Shown: positions 1 through 5,781 of the stretch, piece after piece
Layout of the letters: each line of letters begins with the position of its first letter
Position numbering within the stretch: position 1 is the stretch's first letter
From: Treponema sp. UBA1240
GTDB taxonomy: Bacteria > Spirochaetota > Spirochaetia > Treponematales > Treponemataceae
Direction of reading: 5' to 3'
Assembly: GCA_002308875.1 (NCBI GenBank)
Contig: DBWK01000053.1
Coordinates: 187 to 16,314 of the forward strand
DNA length: 16,128 bases
Notes under the pieces: model-generated
Database searches by the model: none
What the model was told of the DNA's origin: nothing
Seen by the model: only the letters and a program-made list of their open reading frames with translations
Position numbers and translations under genes: made by a program

Positions 1-153
1 AGTTACAAAATTAAATGGGGCGATACTCTTTGGGATATTGCAGAATCCTATTACAAAGATCCCTGGATGTACAAAAAGATTGCCGCTTTGAACAATATTA
101 AAAATCCGGATTTTATACTTTCAGGAACTTGGATTGTATTACCTCCAAAATAG
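1..153 (+). CDS. LysM-domain protein, C-terminal end (5' truncated)
   Basis: The reading frame is open from the first base to a TAG at 151-153, giving 50 residues that form one LysM module. Typical LysM features are visible: an early K-W-G-D-T-L-W-D-I-A stretch, then a YYKDPWMYKKIAALN core, an N-I-K-N-P-D turn and a closing G-T-W-I-V-L-P-P at the extreme C-terminus. LysM domains bind the glycan backbone of peptidoglycan, so the protein probably acts in the periplasm or at the cell wall. Its N-terminal part lies outside the window, so the overall function (for example a peptidase, amidase or binding-only protein) cannot be told. The last 20 bases overlap the start of the lytic transglycosylase gene, which suggests the two are cotranscribed and translationally coupled. 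Confidence 0.85.
   Translation, partial: SYKIKWGDTLWDIAESYYKDPWMYKKIAALNNIKNPDFILSGTWIVLPPK
123..127 (+). promoter_or_regulatory. Shine-Dalgarno site supporting the TTG start of the lytic transglycosylase
   Basis: AGGAA lies 6 nt before the TTG at 134, inside the 3' end of the LysM reading frame. It supports this non-ATG start and the 20-nt gene overlap. There is no in-frame ATG that would keep the signal peptide. Confidence 0.6.
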
Positions 154-2398
154 ATTTCCGCACTGTTTTTTGTGTGTTTTGCTTGCTGTTTCTCTCTGCC
201 TTTTTATTTCGTGTGATAATTCCCCGAAAATAGATTTGCAGGCGCAGATTTCGGCAATTCTTTTTGAAAAAGACACTGATGCATTAAAAAACTTTTCTCC
301 AAACGGACTGGAACTGGCAAAAAATCTTCAGCCGGAGCTTTCATATTATATCGCATTGCAGTATCTGGAAATGGAAGAGCCGGAAAAGGCAAAGGTTTTT
401 CTCGAATACGGCAAAGATAAAGCGCAAATGCTTGTGTCGCAGCTTTGCATAGAGCAGTTGCTTCCGCTCCAAAGTCCGGGCGAGAGACTTTCAACCGTAC
501 GCCAGTATTATAAGGCAAACCAGACACAGATAAAAGCCAAGCTGCTGCTTGCACAGGAATTATACAATCAGGGAAAGTATGCGGAAGTGCTTGCTGCGGC
601 GGGACTTCCTGATTTAAAAGAATATTCTGTTCCGCCCGGAGCAGCGGAAGGCGATTATCCGCAAAAAAAGCTTCGGATAAAAGAACAGGTTGAAATTGAA
701 AATTCTCTGTCACGGCTGCGTATTCTTGCCTTGATAAAGCTGAAAAAAGCGCCCGCATTTGATTACCTTAAAAGTTGGTTTTTGTATTGGGATACTTCAT
801 CGTTTCACAGCGAGTTTTTAACTGACTGGCTGTCATTTTCCGAAGAAGAAAAGCGGAGCGTTTTCCGCGACCATGAGTCCGAAAAAGAGATTTTCCCCAA
901 GATAATGAATATGCGGGTTTCGGTGTTTTCTGCCGCTTATGTTCAGGCGCTTCCGTTTGCAAAGGATATTCCGGTTGAATCCATTACAGAAAGTTCCCAA
1001 ATTTTTTCGGATTACGGAAAAGCCTGCCTTTACGGCGGACAGAATACCGCGGAAGCTGTTGAAATATACAAAAGTCTTGCGGAACGCGATTTAGGCGCAA
1101 AAAACAATTTCCTTGCTGCGTTTTATCTTGCGCGCTTTTACGAAAAACAGGGCAATTTGAACCTTGCCCTCGCTTCATACGAAGAAGCGATGAAACACGC
1201 ACCCGAAAAGGATAATTATGATAACGCGTTGTGGTACTACTTAAAGACTGCGGAAAAAGTTTCGCTTTCTGCGTTGATAAATGCGCTTTCACATTATATG
1301 CCGGCATGGAATGACGCAAGTTATTTCAGCGATTTGCTTTTTGAAGTATCCGAAAAACTTTTGACCGCACGCAAGTGGAACGATTTTGTAAGGCTTTATG
1401 TGCTGATTCTGCCTTATGCTGATTCGGACGTAATAGCCAAGTATTCGTATATAACAGGTCGTCTCCTGTCCGAAAACCTCGCCGTAAATCCATTCCCGGA
1501 GTACGACAAAAAAGAGGCTGCAAAAATCTGTTTCCGGCATGCTTATGAGGATGTTCATTCTGAAATCTATTACAGAGTGCTTGCAGCTGAGGAACTCGAC
1601 ATAAAGATTGAGTCCGTTACGGATGAGGTGTTCAAAAAATCTCTTAATTCGGATTTTGTTCCTAATACGGAGATTGAAGATTTGCTGCTCGGTTATGCAA
1701 AGTACGGTTATCCCGAAAAAGTCTTTCCGCTCTTCAAAAAGGAATACCGGTCCGTAAGTCTTCCGGTTGTTATGGAGCTTTGCAAAAACGTTTCGCGCAA
1801 CGGAGATAAAGATTCTTCGCTTTATTCCGAGAGCCTTAAGATAATTTCCTGGGCGGTGCGCAATCCTGAAATCCCGCTTACAAAGGAAGTTTTGGAACTC
1901 CTTTATCCGGTCTATTTTTCGGATGAAATAAAAAAGGCGGCAGGACGTTTTGATGTAAACGACTATATCCTTTTTGCCCTTGTCAGGACAGAAAGCTTTT
2001 TTAACAAAGACGTTGTTTCCAAAGCTGGTGCGGTAGGGCTTGCCCAGCTTATGAGTGCTACCGCGGAAGATGTTGCCGGGCGGTTAAAAGTAAAAGAATA
2101 CGATTTGTGCGACGCCGAAACAAATGTGCAGTTCGGGGCGTATTATCTGCATAATTTGATGTCGCGCCTGAACGACTCCACTTTGCTGGCGCTTTTGGCA
2201 TATAACGGCGGTCCCGCGCGCGTACGCAGCTGGATACGCTCATCCGGTCATCTACCGATTGATTTGTTTTTGGAAACAGTTCCTTTTGCCGAAACGCGCG
2301 GTTACGGTAAATCCGTTCTCGCCGCCGCATGCTTGTACGGATATTTGTACTATGACAAAAATATTCACCAGATTGTCAGCGAAGTTATGAGCTACTGA
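134..2398 (+). CDS. Lipoprotein soluble lytic transglycosylase (SLT domain, helical-repeat N-terminal region)
   Basis: A 754-aa protein predicted to cleave the MurNAc-GlcNAc bond of peptidoglycan. The N-terminus has Arg7, a hydrophobic stretch and F-I-S-C at residues 24-27, a plausible spirochaetal lipobox with Cys27 as the lipid-modified residue. Residues of about 30-600 are helix-rich and resemble TPR or superhelical repeats, as in Slt70-type enzymes. The SLT domain covers about residues 608-725, with the catalytic Glu620 in VRTESFF, then GAVGLAQLM and LAYNGGP (YNGG at 690-693). The start is TTG at 134: AGGAA at 123-127 lies 6 nt upstream, and only this start gives a full signal peptide. 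It overlaps the LysM gene by 20 nt. Its stop is 4 bp from the convergent mraY stop, and no terminator hairpin is seen between them. Confidence 0.9.
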   Translation: MYYLQNRFPHCFLCVLLAVSLCLFISCDNSPKIDLQAQISAILFEKDTDALKNFSPNGLELAKNLQPELSYYIALQYLEMEEPEKAKVFLEYGKDKAQMLVSQLCIEQLLPLQSPGERLSTVRQYYKANQTQIKAKLLLAQELYNQGKYAEVLAAAGLPDLKEYSVPPGAAEGDYPQKKLRIKEQVEIENSLSRLRILALIKLKKAPAFDYLKSWFLYWDTSSFHSEFLTDWLSFSEEEKRSVFRDHESEKEIFPKIMNMRVSVFSAAYVQALPFAKDIPVESITESSQIFSDYGKACLYGGQNTAEAVEIYKSLAERDLGAKNNFLAAFYLARFYEKQGNLNLALASYEEAMKHAPEKDNYDNALWYYLKTAEKVSLSALINALSHYMPAWNDASYFSDLLFEVSEKLLTARKWNDFVRLYVLILPYADSDVIAKYSYITGRLLSENLAVNPFPEYDKKEAAKICFRHAYEDVHSEIYYRVLAAEELDIKIESVTDEVFKKSLNSDFVPNTEIEDLLLGYAKYGYPEKVFPLFKKEYRSVSLPVVMELCKNVSRNGDKDSSLYSESLKIISWAVRNPEIPLTKEVLELLYPVYFSDEIKKAAGRFDVNDYILFALVRTESFFNKDVVSKAGAVGLAQLMSATAEDVAGRLKVKEYDLCDAETNVQFGAYYLHNLMSRLNDSTLLALLAYNGGPARVRSWIRSSGHLPIDLFLETVPFAETRGYGKSVLAAACLYGYLYYDKNIHQIVSEVMSY

Positions 2399-2402
2399 CT
2401 GG

Positions 2403-3473
2403 TTATCTGATTTTGAATATTACGCCTATCATTCCAACTGTAATAAGAAGCTGAATAATCAAAAATTTAAGCAGAACCTGAGTAGGAGACCAATTTCTGT
2501 TTTTTCGCATGTGGTCGTGCAGCGGAAATCGGATGTTTGTAAAGATTTTAATTTTGAAAAATCTCAACAGGGCAACTTTCAGCAGACCCATTCCGCCGTT
2601 AATCATTATGATTGACGAAGTAGCAAAAATAAGGAACGGGTTTCCGGTAACCATAACAGCGCAGCCTATAAAAAAACCGAGAGCGCGGCTTCCGGCATCG
2701 CCCATGAGCACTTTGCTCGGAAAAGCGTTGTGCCACAGGTAGCCCATCAGAACACCTGCAAGCGAGAACGTGATGATTCCCCACTGCGCGCCGTTTGCAA
2801 GTGCCGGAACAAGCAGATATTCCGCGATGTTTTTATGACCAAGTATAAAATACAAAATACCGCCGACCGAAAAAAGCCCCAGCAAAACCAGCGTGCTCGA
2901 AAGACCGTCAACACCGTCAGTACAGTTTGTTGTATTTATTGAAACCCAAAGCAGACATGTTGCAATAAGTATGTATAAAACCGGATGAATTGTTATAGGG
3001 TTTGTTACAAAAGGCAGCCAGAACTGAACAATGCCTGAATCTTTGTAGCCCTCACGCAGATAATAAAGGGCAAACGCTGCTGAAATACAAAGAATCAAAT
3101 CCAGAATGGCTTTGCGGTATTCACCCCAGCTATTTACGCTTCGATCGTCAAGATAGCCGGTAAGCATCGTAAGCCAGGTAAGAATAACAATAACAATCTG
3201 CAGCGTGTTCATCGGTGCAAACAAAAATGATGTAAGCACAAAAAACGAAATGAATATAAGCCCCGCTCCGGTAGGTTTGCCTTTTGCGGCTTCCGCCTGA
3301 ACGGAAAATTCTCTGCCTCTGTCAGAGGGCAGCCATTTATAGAATTTGGGTAAAAAGATAAAAGTCAAAAAAAAGCCGACATATAAAGCCGCACATATCA
3401 AAACCGCGTTTGACTGTAAAAGGCGGACGGGTCCGAAAAACTGAACCAGATAACTGGCTAAATGATAGAGCAT
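2403..3473 (-). CDS. mraY: Phospho-N-acetylmuramoyl-pentapeptide-transferase (MraY)
   Basis: A 356-aa polytopic inner-membrane enzyme that transfers phospho-MurNAc-pentapeptide from UDP to undecaprenyl phosphate, forming lipid I. Family motifs are visible in order: GKPTGAG (65-71, GKPTMGG in most bacteria), the Mg-binding Asp pair in G-Y-L-D-D (109-110), NTTNCTDGVDG (180-190), HNAFPSKVLMGDAGS (248-262) and PLHDH (317-321), which replaces the usual HHH motif. About ten hydrophobic helices alternate with these loops, and the length matches the family (about 360 aa). The frame is open further upstream, but the ATG at 3473 is preceded by GGAG at good spacing and starts at the conserved MLYHLA segment, so it is the start. 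No other mur gene is adjacent, so mraY stands outside a division/cell-wall cluster here. It has its own promoter in the 97-bp divergent region shared with yjbQ. Confidence 0.95.
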   Translation of the reverse strand: MLYHLASYLVQFFGPVRLLQSNAVLICAALYVGFFLTFIFLPKFYKWLPSDRGREFSVQAEAAKGKPTGAGLIFISFFVLTSFLFAPMNTLQIVIVILTWLTMLTGYLDDRSVNSWGEYRKAILDLILCISAAFALYYLREGYKDSGIVQFWLPFVTNPITIHPVLYILIATCLLWVSINTTNCTDGVDGLSSTLVLLGLFSVGGILYFILGHKNIAEYLLVPALANGAQWGIITFSLAGVLMGYLWHNAFPSKVLMGDAGSRALGFFIGCAVMVTGNPFLIFATSSIIMINGGMGLLKVALLRFFKIKIFTNIRFPLHDHMRKNRNWSPTQVLLKFLIIQLLITVGMIGVIFKIR

Positions 3474-3501
3474 GTTTACTCCTGCGGATAGTTTTGGAAA
3501 T

Positions 3502-3530
3502 ATAATAGCATAATATGTAAAACTTGTGAA
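3502..3530 (-). promoter_or_regulatory. Sigma-70-type promoter of mraY
   Basis: On the minus strand a -35 TTCACA (plus positions 3525-3530) is followed by a 17-bp spacer and a -10 TATTAT (3502-3507); each box matches consensus at 5 of 6 positions. The predicted start point near 3495 leaves a leader of about 22 nt that carries the GGAG ribosome-binding site of mraY. The promoter is inferred from sequence only. Confidence 0.6.
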
Positions 3531-3557
3531 TTGGTGGAAAAAATACTGTTTGCAGGT

Positions 3558-3563
3558 TATAAT
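3558..3563 (+). promoter_or_regulatory. -10 box of the yjbQ promoter, possibly giving a leaderless mRNA
   Basis: A perfect TATAAT ends 7 nt before the yjbQ ATG at 3571. No Shine-Dalgarno sequence lies at a usable distance (the nearest purine run, GCAGG, is 14 nt away). The best -35 candidate, TTGGTG at 3531-3536, has a long 21-bp spacer, so the -35 box is uncertain. A start point 7-8 nt after the -10 box would fall at or next to the A of the ATG. Confidence 0.5.
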
Positions 3564-3570
3564 TCCAGCT

Positions 3571-3987
3571 ATGAAAAGTTTTACAAAAGAGCTTTGGTTT
3601 GAAACCAAAAAACCGCGTGAATTCATCAACATAACCCCTACAGTTGAAGAATTGCTTGAAGAATCAGGTATTCAGGAAGGATTTGTACTTGTAAACGCCA
3701 TGCACATAACGGCAAGCGTTTTTATAAACGATGATGAAAGCGGTCTTCACTACGATTTTGACAGATGGCTCGAAAAAATCGCGCCGCACGAGCCAATAAA
3801 CCAGTATCATCACAACACATACGAAACAAACGCCGACGCACACATCAAACGGCAGATTATGGGACGCGAAGTTGTTGTTGCCGTTACGGAAGGCCGGCTA
3901 CACTTTGGTCCGTGGGAACAGATTTTTTACGGCGAATTTGACGGTTGCAGACGAAAGCGCGTTCTTGTAAAAATAATAGGCGAGTAG
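3571..3987 (+). CDS. yjbQ: YjbQ family protein (UPF0047, secondary thiamine-phosphate synthase enzyme)
   Basis: A 138-aa single-domain cytoplasmic protein of the YjbQ/UPF0047 family. Family signatures are visible: HITASVFINDD (45-55), Y-H-H-N-T-Y with NADAHIK (79-93) and PWEQIFYGEFDG (114-125). Conserved His residues (His45, His80, His81, His91) are spaced as expected for the family's putative metal site. Members are often named secondary thiamine-phosphate synthase because some complement thiE mutants, but their true role is unsettled. The start is ATG 3571: the frame is open upstream to a TTG at 3526, but homology begins at MKSFTKELWF and a TATAAT box occupies that upstream stretch. The gene ends 9 nt before queH and probably forms a two-gene operon with it. 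It is divergent from mraY. Confidence 0.88.
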   Translation: MKSFTKELWFETKKPREFINITPTVEELLEESGIQEGFVLVNAMHITASVFINDDESGLHYDFDRWLEKIAPHEPINQYHHNTYETNADAHIKRQIMGREVVVAVTEGRLHFGPWEQIFYGEFDGCRRKRVLVKIIGE

Positions 3988-3996
3988 GCTCTGCAA

Positions 3997-4662
3997 ATGA
4001 GTTCCGGCAACTTGTTTTATTACAAAAAATTTGAAGAACAGCTTGCCGCTGTTTTGCAGTCGGGTAACAAGCCCCGCCTCCTGCTCCACTCATGCTGCGG
4101 GCCGTGCTCCAGCTCGGTCTTGGAGCGGCTGCTCACTTATTTTTGTGTAAGTATCTTCTATTATAATCCCAATATTTATCCCGAAGCGGAATATGAAAGA
4201 AGAAAAAACGAGCAGATCCGCTTTGTGCATGATTTTTGCCCCGATGTGAACGTGATAGAAGCGGACTATGATCCCCAGGTTTATTATTCCGCCGTGGAGC
4301 TTGTTCCCGGTTATGAACACCAGCCCGAAAAAGGTGAGCGGTGCGAAGTCTGCTACAGGCTCCGCATGCGGGCAGCCGCTCTTTATGCGCAAAAAAACGG
4401 ATTTGATTTTTTTACCACAACGCTTTCTGTAAGTCCGCACAAGGACGCTGAAAAAATCAACAGAATCGGCTCTGAACTCCAGACAGAACTGGCGGAAAAA
4501 TTTGCCGGACAAAAAATACCTGCATATTTATATTCTGATTTTAAAAAGAAAAACGGTTTTAAACGCTCCCTGGAGCTTTCCGCCGAATACGGACTATACA
4601 GGCAGGAATACTGCGGCTGCGTTTTTTCGCAGAACGACCGGCACACAAATACTCAAATCTAA
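3997..4662 (+). CDS. queH: Epoxyqueuosine reductase QueH (DUF208)
   Basis: A 221-aa cytoplasmic enzyme predicted to carry out the last step of queuosine synthesis, reducing epoxyqueuosine to queuosine in tRNA; QueH is the non-orthologous replacement of QueG. Family hallmarks are all visible: HSCCGPCSSS (31-40; Cys33, Cys34, Cys37), YNPNIYPEAEYERRKNE (56-72), GERCEVCYRLRM (113-124; Cys116, Cys119), TTTLSVSPHKD (140-150) and YCGC (205-208). These cysteines supply the Fe-S and second metal site known for this family. The start is ATG 3997, with TAGG at 3985-3988 overlapping the yjbQ stop codon; only 9 nt separate the genes, so they are probably cotranscribed. No other queuosine genes are in the window. 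Confidence 0.93.
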   Translation: MSSGNLFYYKKFEEQLAAVLQSGNKPRLLLHSCCGPCSSSVLERLLTYFCVSIFYYNPNIYPEAEYERRKNEQIRFVHDFCPDVNVIEADYDPQVYYSAVELVPGYEHQPEKGERCEVCYRLRMRAAALYAQKNGFDFFTTTLSVSPHKDAEKINRIGSELQTELAEKFAGQKIPAYLYSDFKKKNGFKRSLELSAEYGLYRQEYCGCVFSQNDRHTNTQI

Positions 4663-4669
4663 AATACAC

Positions 4670-4698
4670 TTGCGTTTTAAACAAAATGAGATTATATT
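4670..4698 (+). promoter_or_regulatory. Promoter of rsmI with leaderless geometry
   Basis: TTGCGT (4670-4675), a 17-bp spacer and TATATT (4693-4698) form a sigma-70-type promoter. The -10 box ends 6 nt before the GTG start at 4705, so the predicted transcription start falls on the start codon. No Shine-Dalgarno sequence is present. An in-frame TGA at 4687-4689, with no other usual start codon after it, leaves GTG 4705 as the only possible start, so the start assignment is firm. Confidence 0.65.
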
Positions 4699-4704
4699 AA
4701 AAAT

Positions 4705-5412
4705 GTGTCAGAATTATTTGTAGTTGCAACGCCGATAGGAAATCTTGGAGATATAACCCTGCGTGCTTTGGAAACTTTAAAAAAAGTTGACTTTATAGCA
4801 TGTGAGGACACCCGGCATACATTACAGCTTTTGACACATTACGAAATCAAAAAAAAGCTGGTTTCGTGCCGGTCGCAGAATGAGGCTTTTGCGGCGGAAA
4901 AAATAGTTAAGCTTCTGAACGAAGGCAGCAGTGTTGCTTACGTGAGCGATGCGGGAACTCCGGGTATAAGTGATCCGGGTGCAGTGCTTGTTGATGTTGT
5001 AAGACAGGCAGGACATACGGTTGTTCCCATCCCGGGCGCTTCCGCCTTTGCAACCTTGGTCAGCGTTGCAGGTTCAGGTGGCAAGTCCGTTATTTTTGAA
5101 GGTTTTTTGTCGCCCAAACAGGGCAGACGCAGAGCCAGACTGGAAGAACTGCTTGCTACGGGAGATGCGTTTGTTTTGTATGAATCTCCGTTCAGAATTG
5201 TTAAGCTTTTAAATGATATTGCCGATATAAATTGTGAGCGACGTGTCGTTGTGGGTAGGGAGCTTACAAAGCTTCATGAAGAAGTTTTGCAGGGCAATGC
5301 GGCGGAGCTTCGGGATGAACTTGCATCAAGGACAAAAATCCTTGGAGAATTTGCATTATTTATTTCCGGAGAAAAAAGAGTTAAGAGATCGGAAATTGAT
5401 GCCGATATATAA
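4705..5412 (+). CDS. rsmI: 16S rRNA (cytidine-1402-2'-O)-methyltransferase RsmI
   Basis: A 235-aa tetrapyrrole-methylase-fold enzyme that 2'-O-methylates C1402 of 16S rRNA with S-adenosylmethionine. Motifs in order: VVATPIGNLGDIT (6-18), ACEDTR (32-37), SDAGTPGISDPG (81-92), PIPGASA (108-114), E-G-F-L-S-P-K (132-138), YESPFR (159-164) and G-R-E-L-T-K (184-189). It is about 50 residues shorter than E. coli RsmI and lacks the C-terminal extension, keeping only the core fold. The start is GTG 4705, the only start allowed by the in-frame TGA just upstream, and there is no ribosome-binding site; translation is probably from a leaderless mRNA. Its 3' end holds a sigma-28-like promoter for flgM, which starts 27 nt downstream. 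Confidence 0.94.
   Translation: MSELFVVATPIGNLGDITLRALETLKKVDFIACEDTRHTLQLLTHYEIKKKLVSCRSQNEAFAAEKIVKLLNEGSSVAYVSDAGTPGISDPGAVLVDVVRQAGHTVVPIPGASAFATLVSVAGSGGKSVIFEGFLSPKQGRRRARLEELLATGDAFVLYESPFRIVKLLNDIADINCERRVVVGRELTKLHEEVLQGNAAELRDELASRTKILGEFALFISGEKRVKRSEIDADI
5202..5228 (+). promoter_or_regulatory. Second sigma-28-like element inside rsmI
   Basis: TAAG (5202-5205), 15 bp, GCCGATAT (5221-5228) is an exact repeat of the conserved positions found at 5382-5408. It lies within codons for the V-K-x5-A-D-I segment of RsmI (residues 166-175). If active it would give flgM a leader of about 200 nt. It may instead be a by-product of coding sequence. Confidence 0.25.
5382..5408 (+). promoter_or_regulatory. 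Putative sigma-28 (FliA/WhiG-type) promoter of flgM
   Basis: TAAG (5382-5385), a 15-bp spacer and GCCGATAT (5401-5408) match the flagellar sigma-28 consensus TAAA-N15-GCCGATAA at 10 of 12 positions with exact spacing. It lies in the last codons of rsmI. A start point near 5415 would leave a leader of about 25 nt that carries the flgM ribosome-binding site AGGG (5431-5434). Placing flgM under the sigma factor it inhibits is an established feedback design in enteric bacteria. The match is by eye only. Confidence 0.55.
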
Positions 5413-5439
5413 GTTAGGGAGTTATAAGGTAGGGCTATT

Positions 5440-5727
5440 ATGATTATTGATCGTCTTGGAGGAATAGATCCTCTCAAAAACTTACAGAACACTCAGAGAA
5501 CACAGGCTAAGGCATCGGCTGTTAATAATGCGGATTCAGTCAGTATATCCGAAGAAGCCAAACAGATGGCTGAAATGTACTATGCTTCTGAGATAGCAGC
5601 ACAGACACCGGATGTTCGGGCTGACAAAGTTGCAGCTTTGAGGGAGAAAATAAAGGATCCGTCCTATATCAACACGGCAGTCGTTAATGTGGTTGCTGAA
5701 CGCATTATGGACGCTTACGGTATCTAA
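5440..5727 (+). CDS. flgM: Anti-sigma-28 factor FlgM
   Basis: A 95-aa protein predicted to bind and inhibit the flagellar sigma factor until the hook-basal body is complete. It shows the FlgM layout: a basic, polar N-terminus with R-L-G-G-I-D-P-L (5-12), a disordered Gln/Ser/Asn-rich linker (about 13-32), the D-S-V-S-I-S-E-E-A segment (32-40), then helices with TPDVRADKVAALREKIKDP (60-78) and a closing V-A-E-R-I-M-D (85-91). The length is typical. The start ATG 5440 has AGGG 5 nt upstream. A sigma-28-like promoter lies just before it, and a strong intrinsic terminator follows 13 nt after the stop, so flgM may form its own transcription unit. No other flagellar gene is in the window. Confidence 0.92.
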   Translation: MIIDRLGGIDPLKNLQNTQRTQAKASAVNNADSVSISEEAKQMAEMYYASEIAAQTPDVRADKVAALREKIKDPSYINTAVVNVVAERIMDAYGI

Positions 5728-5740
5728 TACCACTTAATAC

Positions 5741-5771
5741 AAAAAGCGGATGAAAATCCGCTTTTTTTTTT
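5741..5771 (+). terminator. Intrinsic terminator after flgM
   Basis: AAAAAGCGGAT (5741-5751) pairs perfectly with ATCCGCTTTTT (5756-5766) around a GAAA tetraloop (5752-5755), followed by an unbroken T run to 5771. The ribosome-binding site of the next gene, GGGAG, starts at the very next base (5772). The next gene must therefore rely on read-through or on a promoter overlapping the hairpin. Confidence 0.88.
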
Positions 5772-5781
5772 GGGAGTAGCA

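Noticed and set aside
204..758. Antisense open reading frame of 184 codons within the lytic transglycosylase gene
   Set aside because: It lies wholly inside a well-supported gene on the other strand, has no recognisable motif, and follows from codon bias. Other antisense frames in the window (for example 1289-1558, 7261-7668, 9994-10434) were rejected for the same reason.
3474..3632. N-terminal extension of mraY by 53 residues
   Set aside because: It would cross the divergent promoter region and overlap yjbQ. The ATG at 3473 has a good GGAG site and matches the family N-terminus.
4703..4723. ATG at 4703 as an alternative start near rsmI
   Set aside because: It is out of frame with rsmI and reaches a TAG after six codons.
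5770..5781. TTG start for the Fe-ADH-like gene
   Set aside because: It lies in the terminator T run, and the Shine-Dalgarno sequence GGGAG lies after it; ATG 5782 fits.
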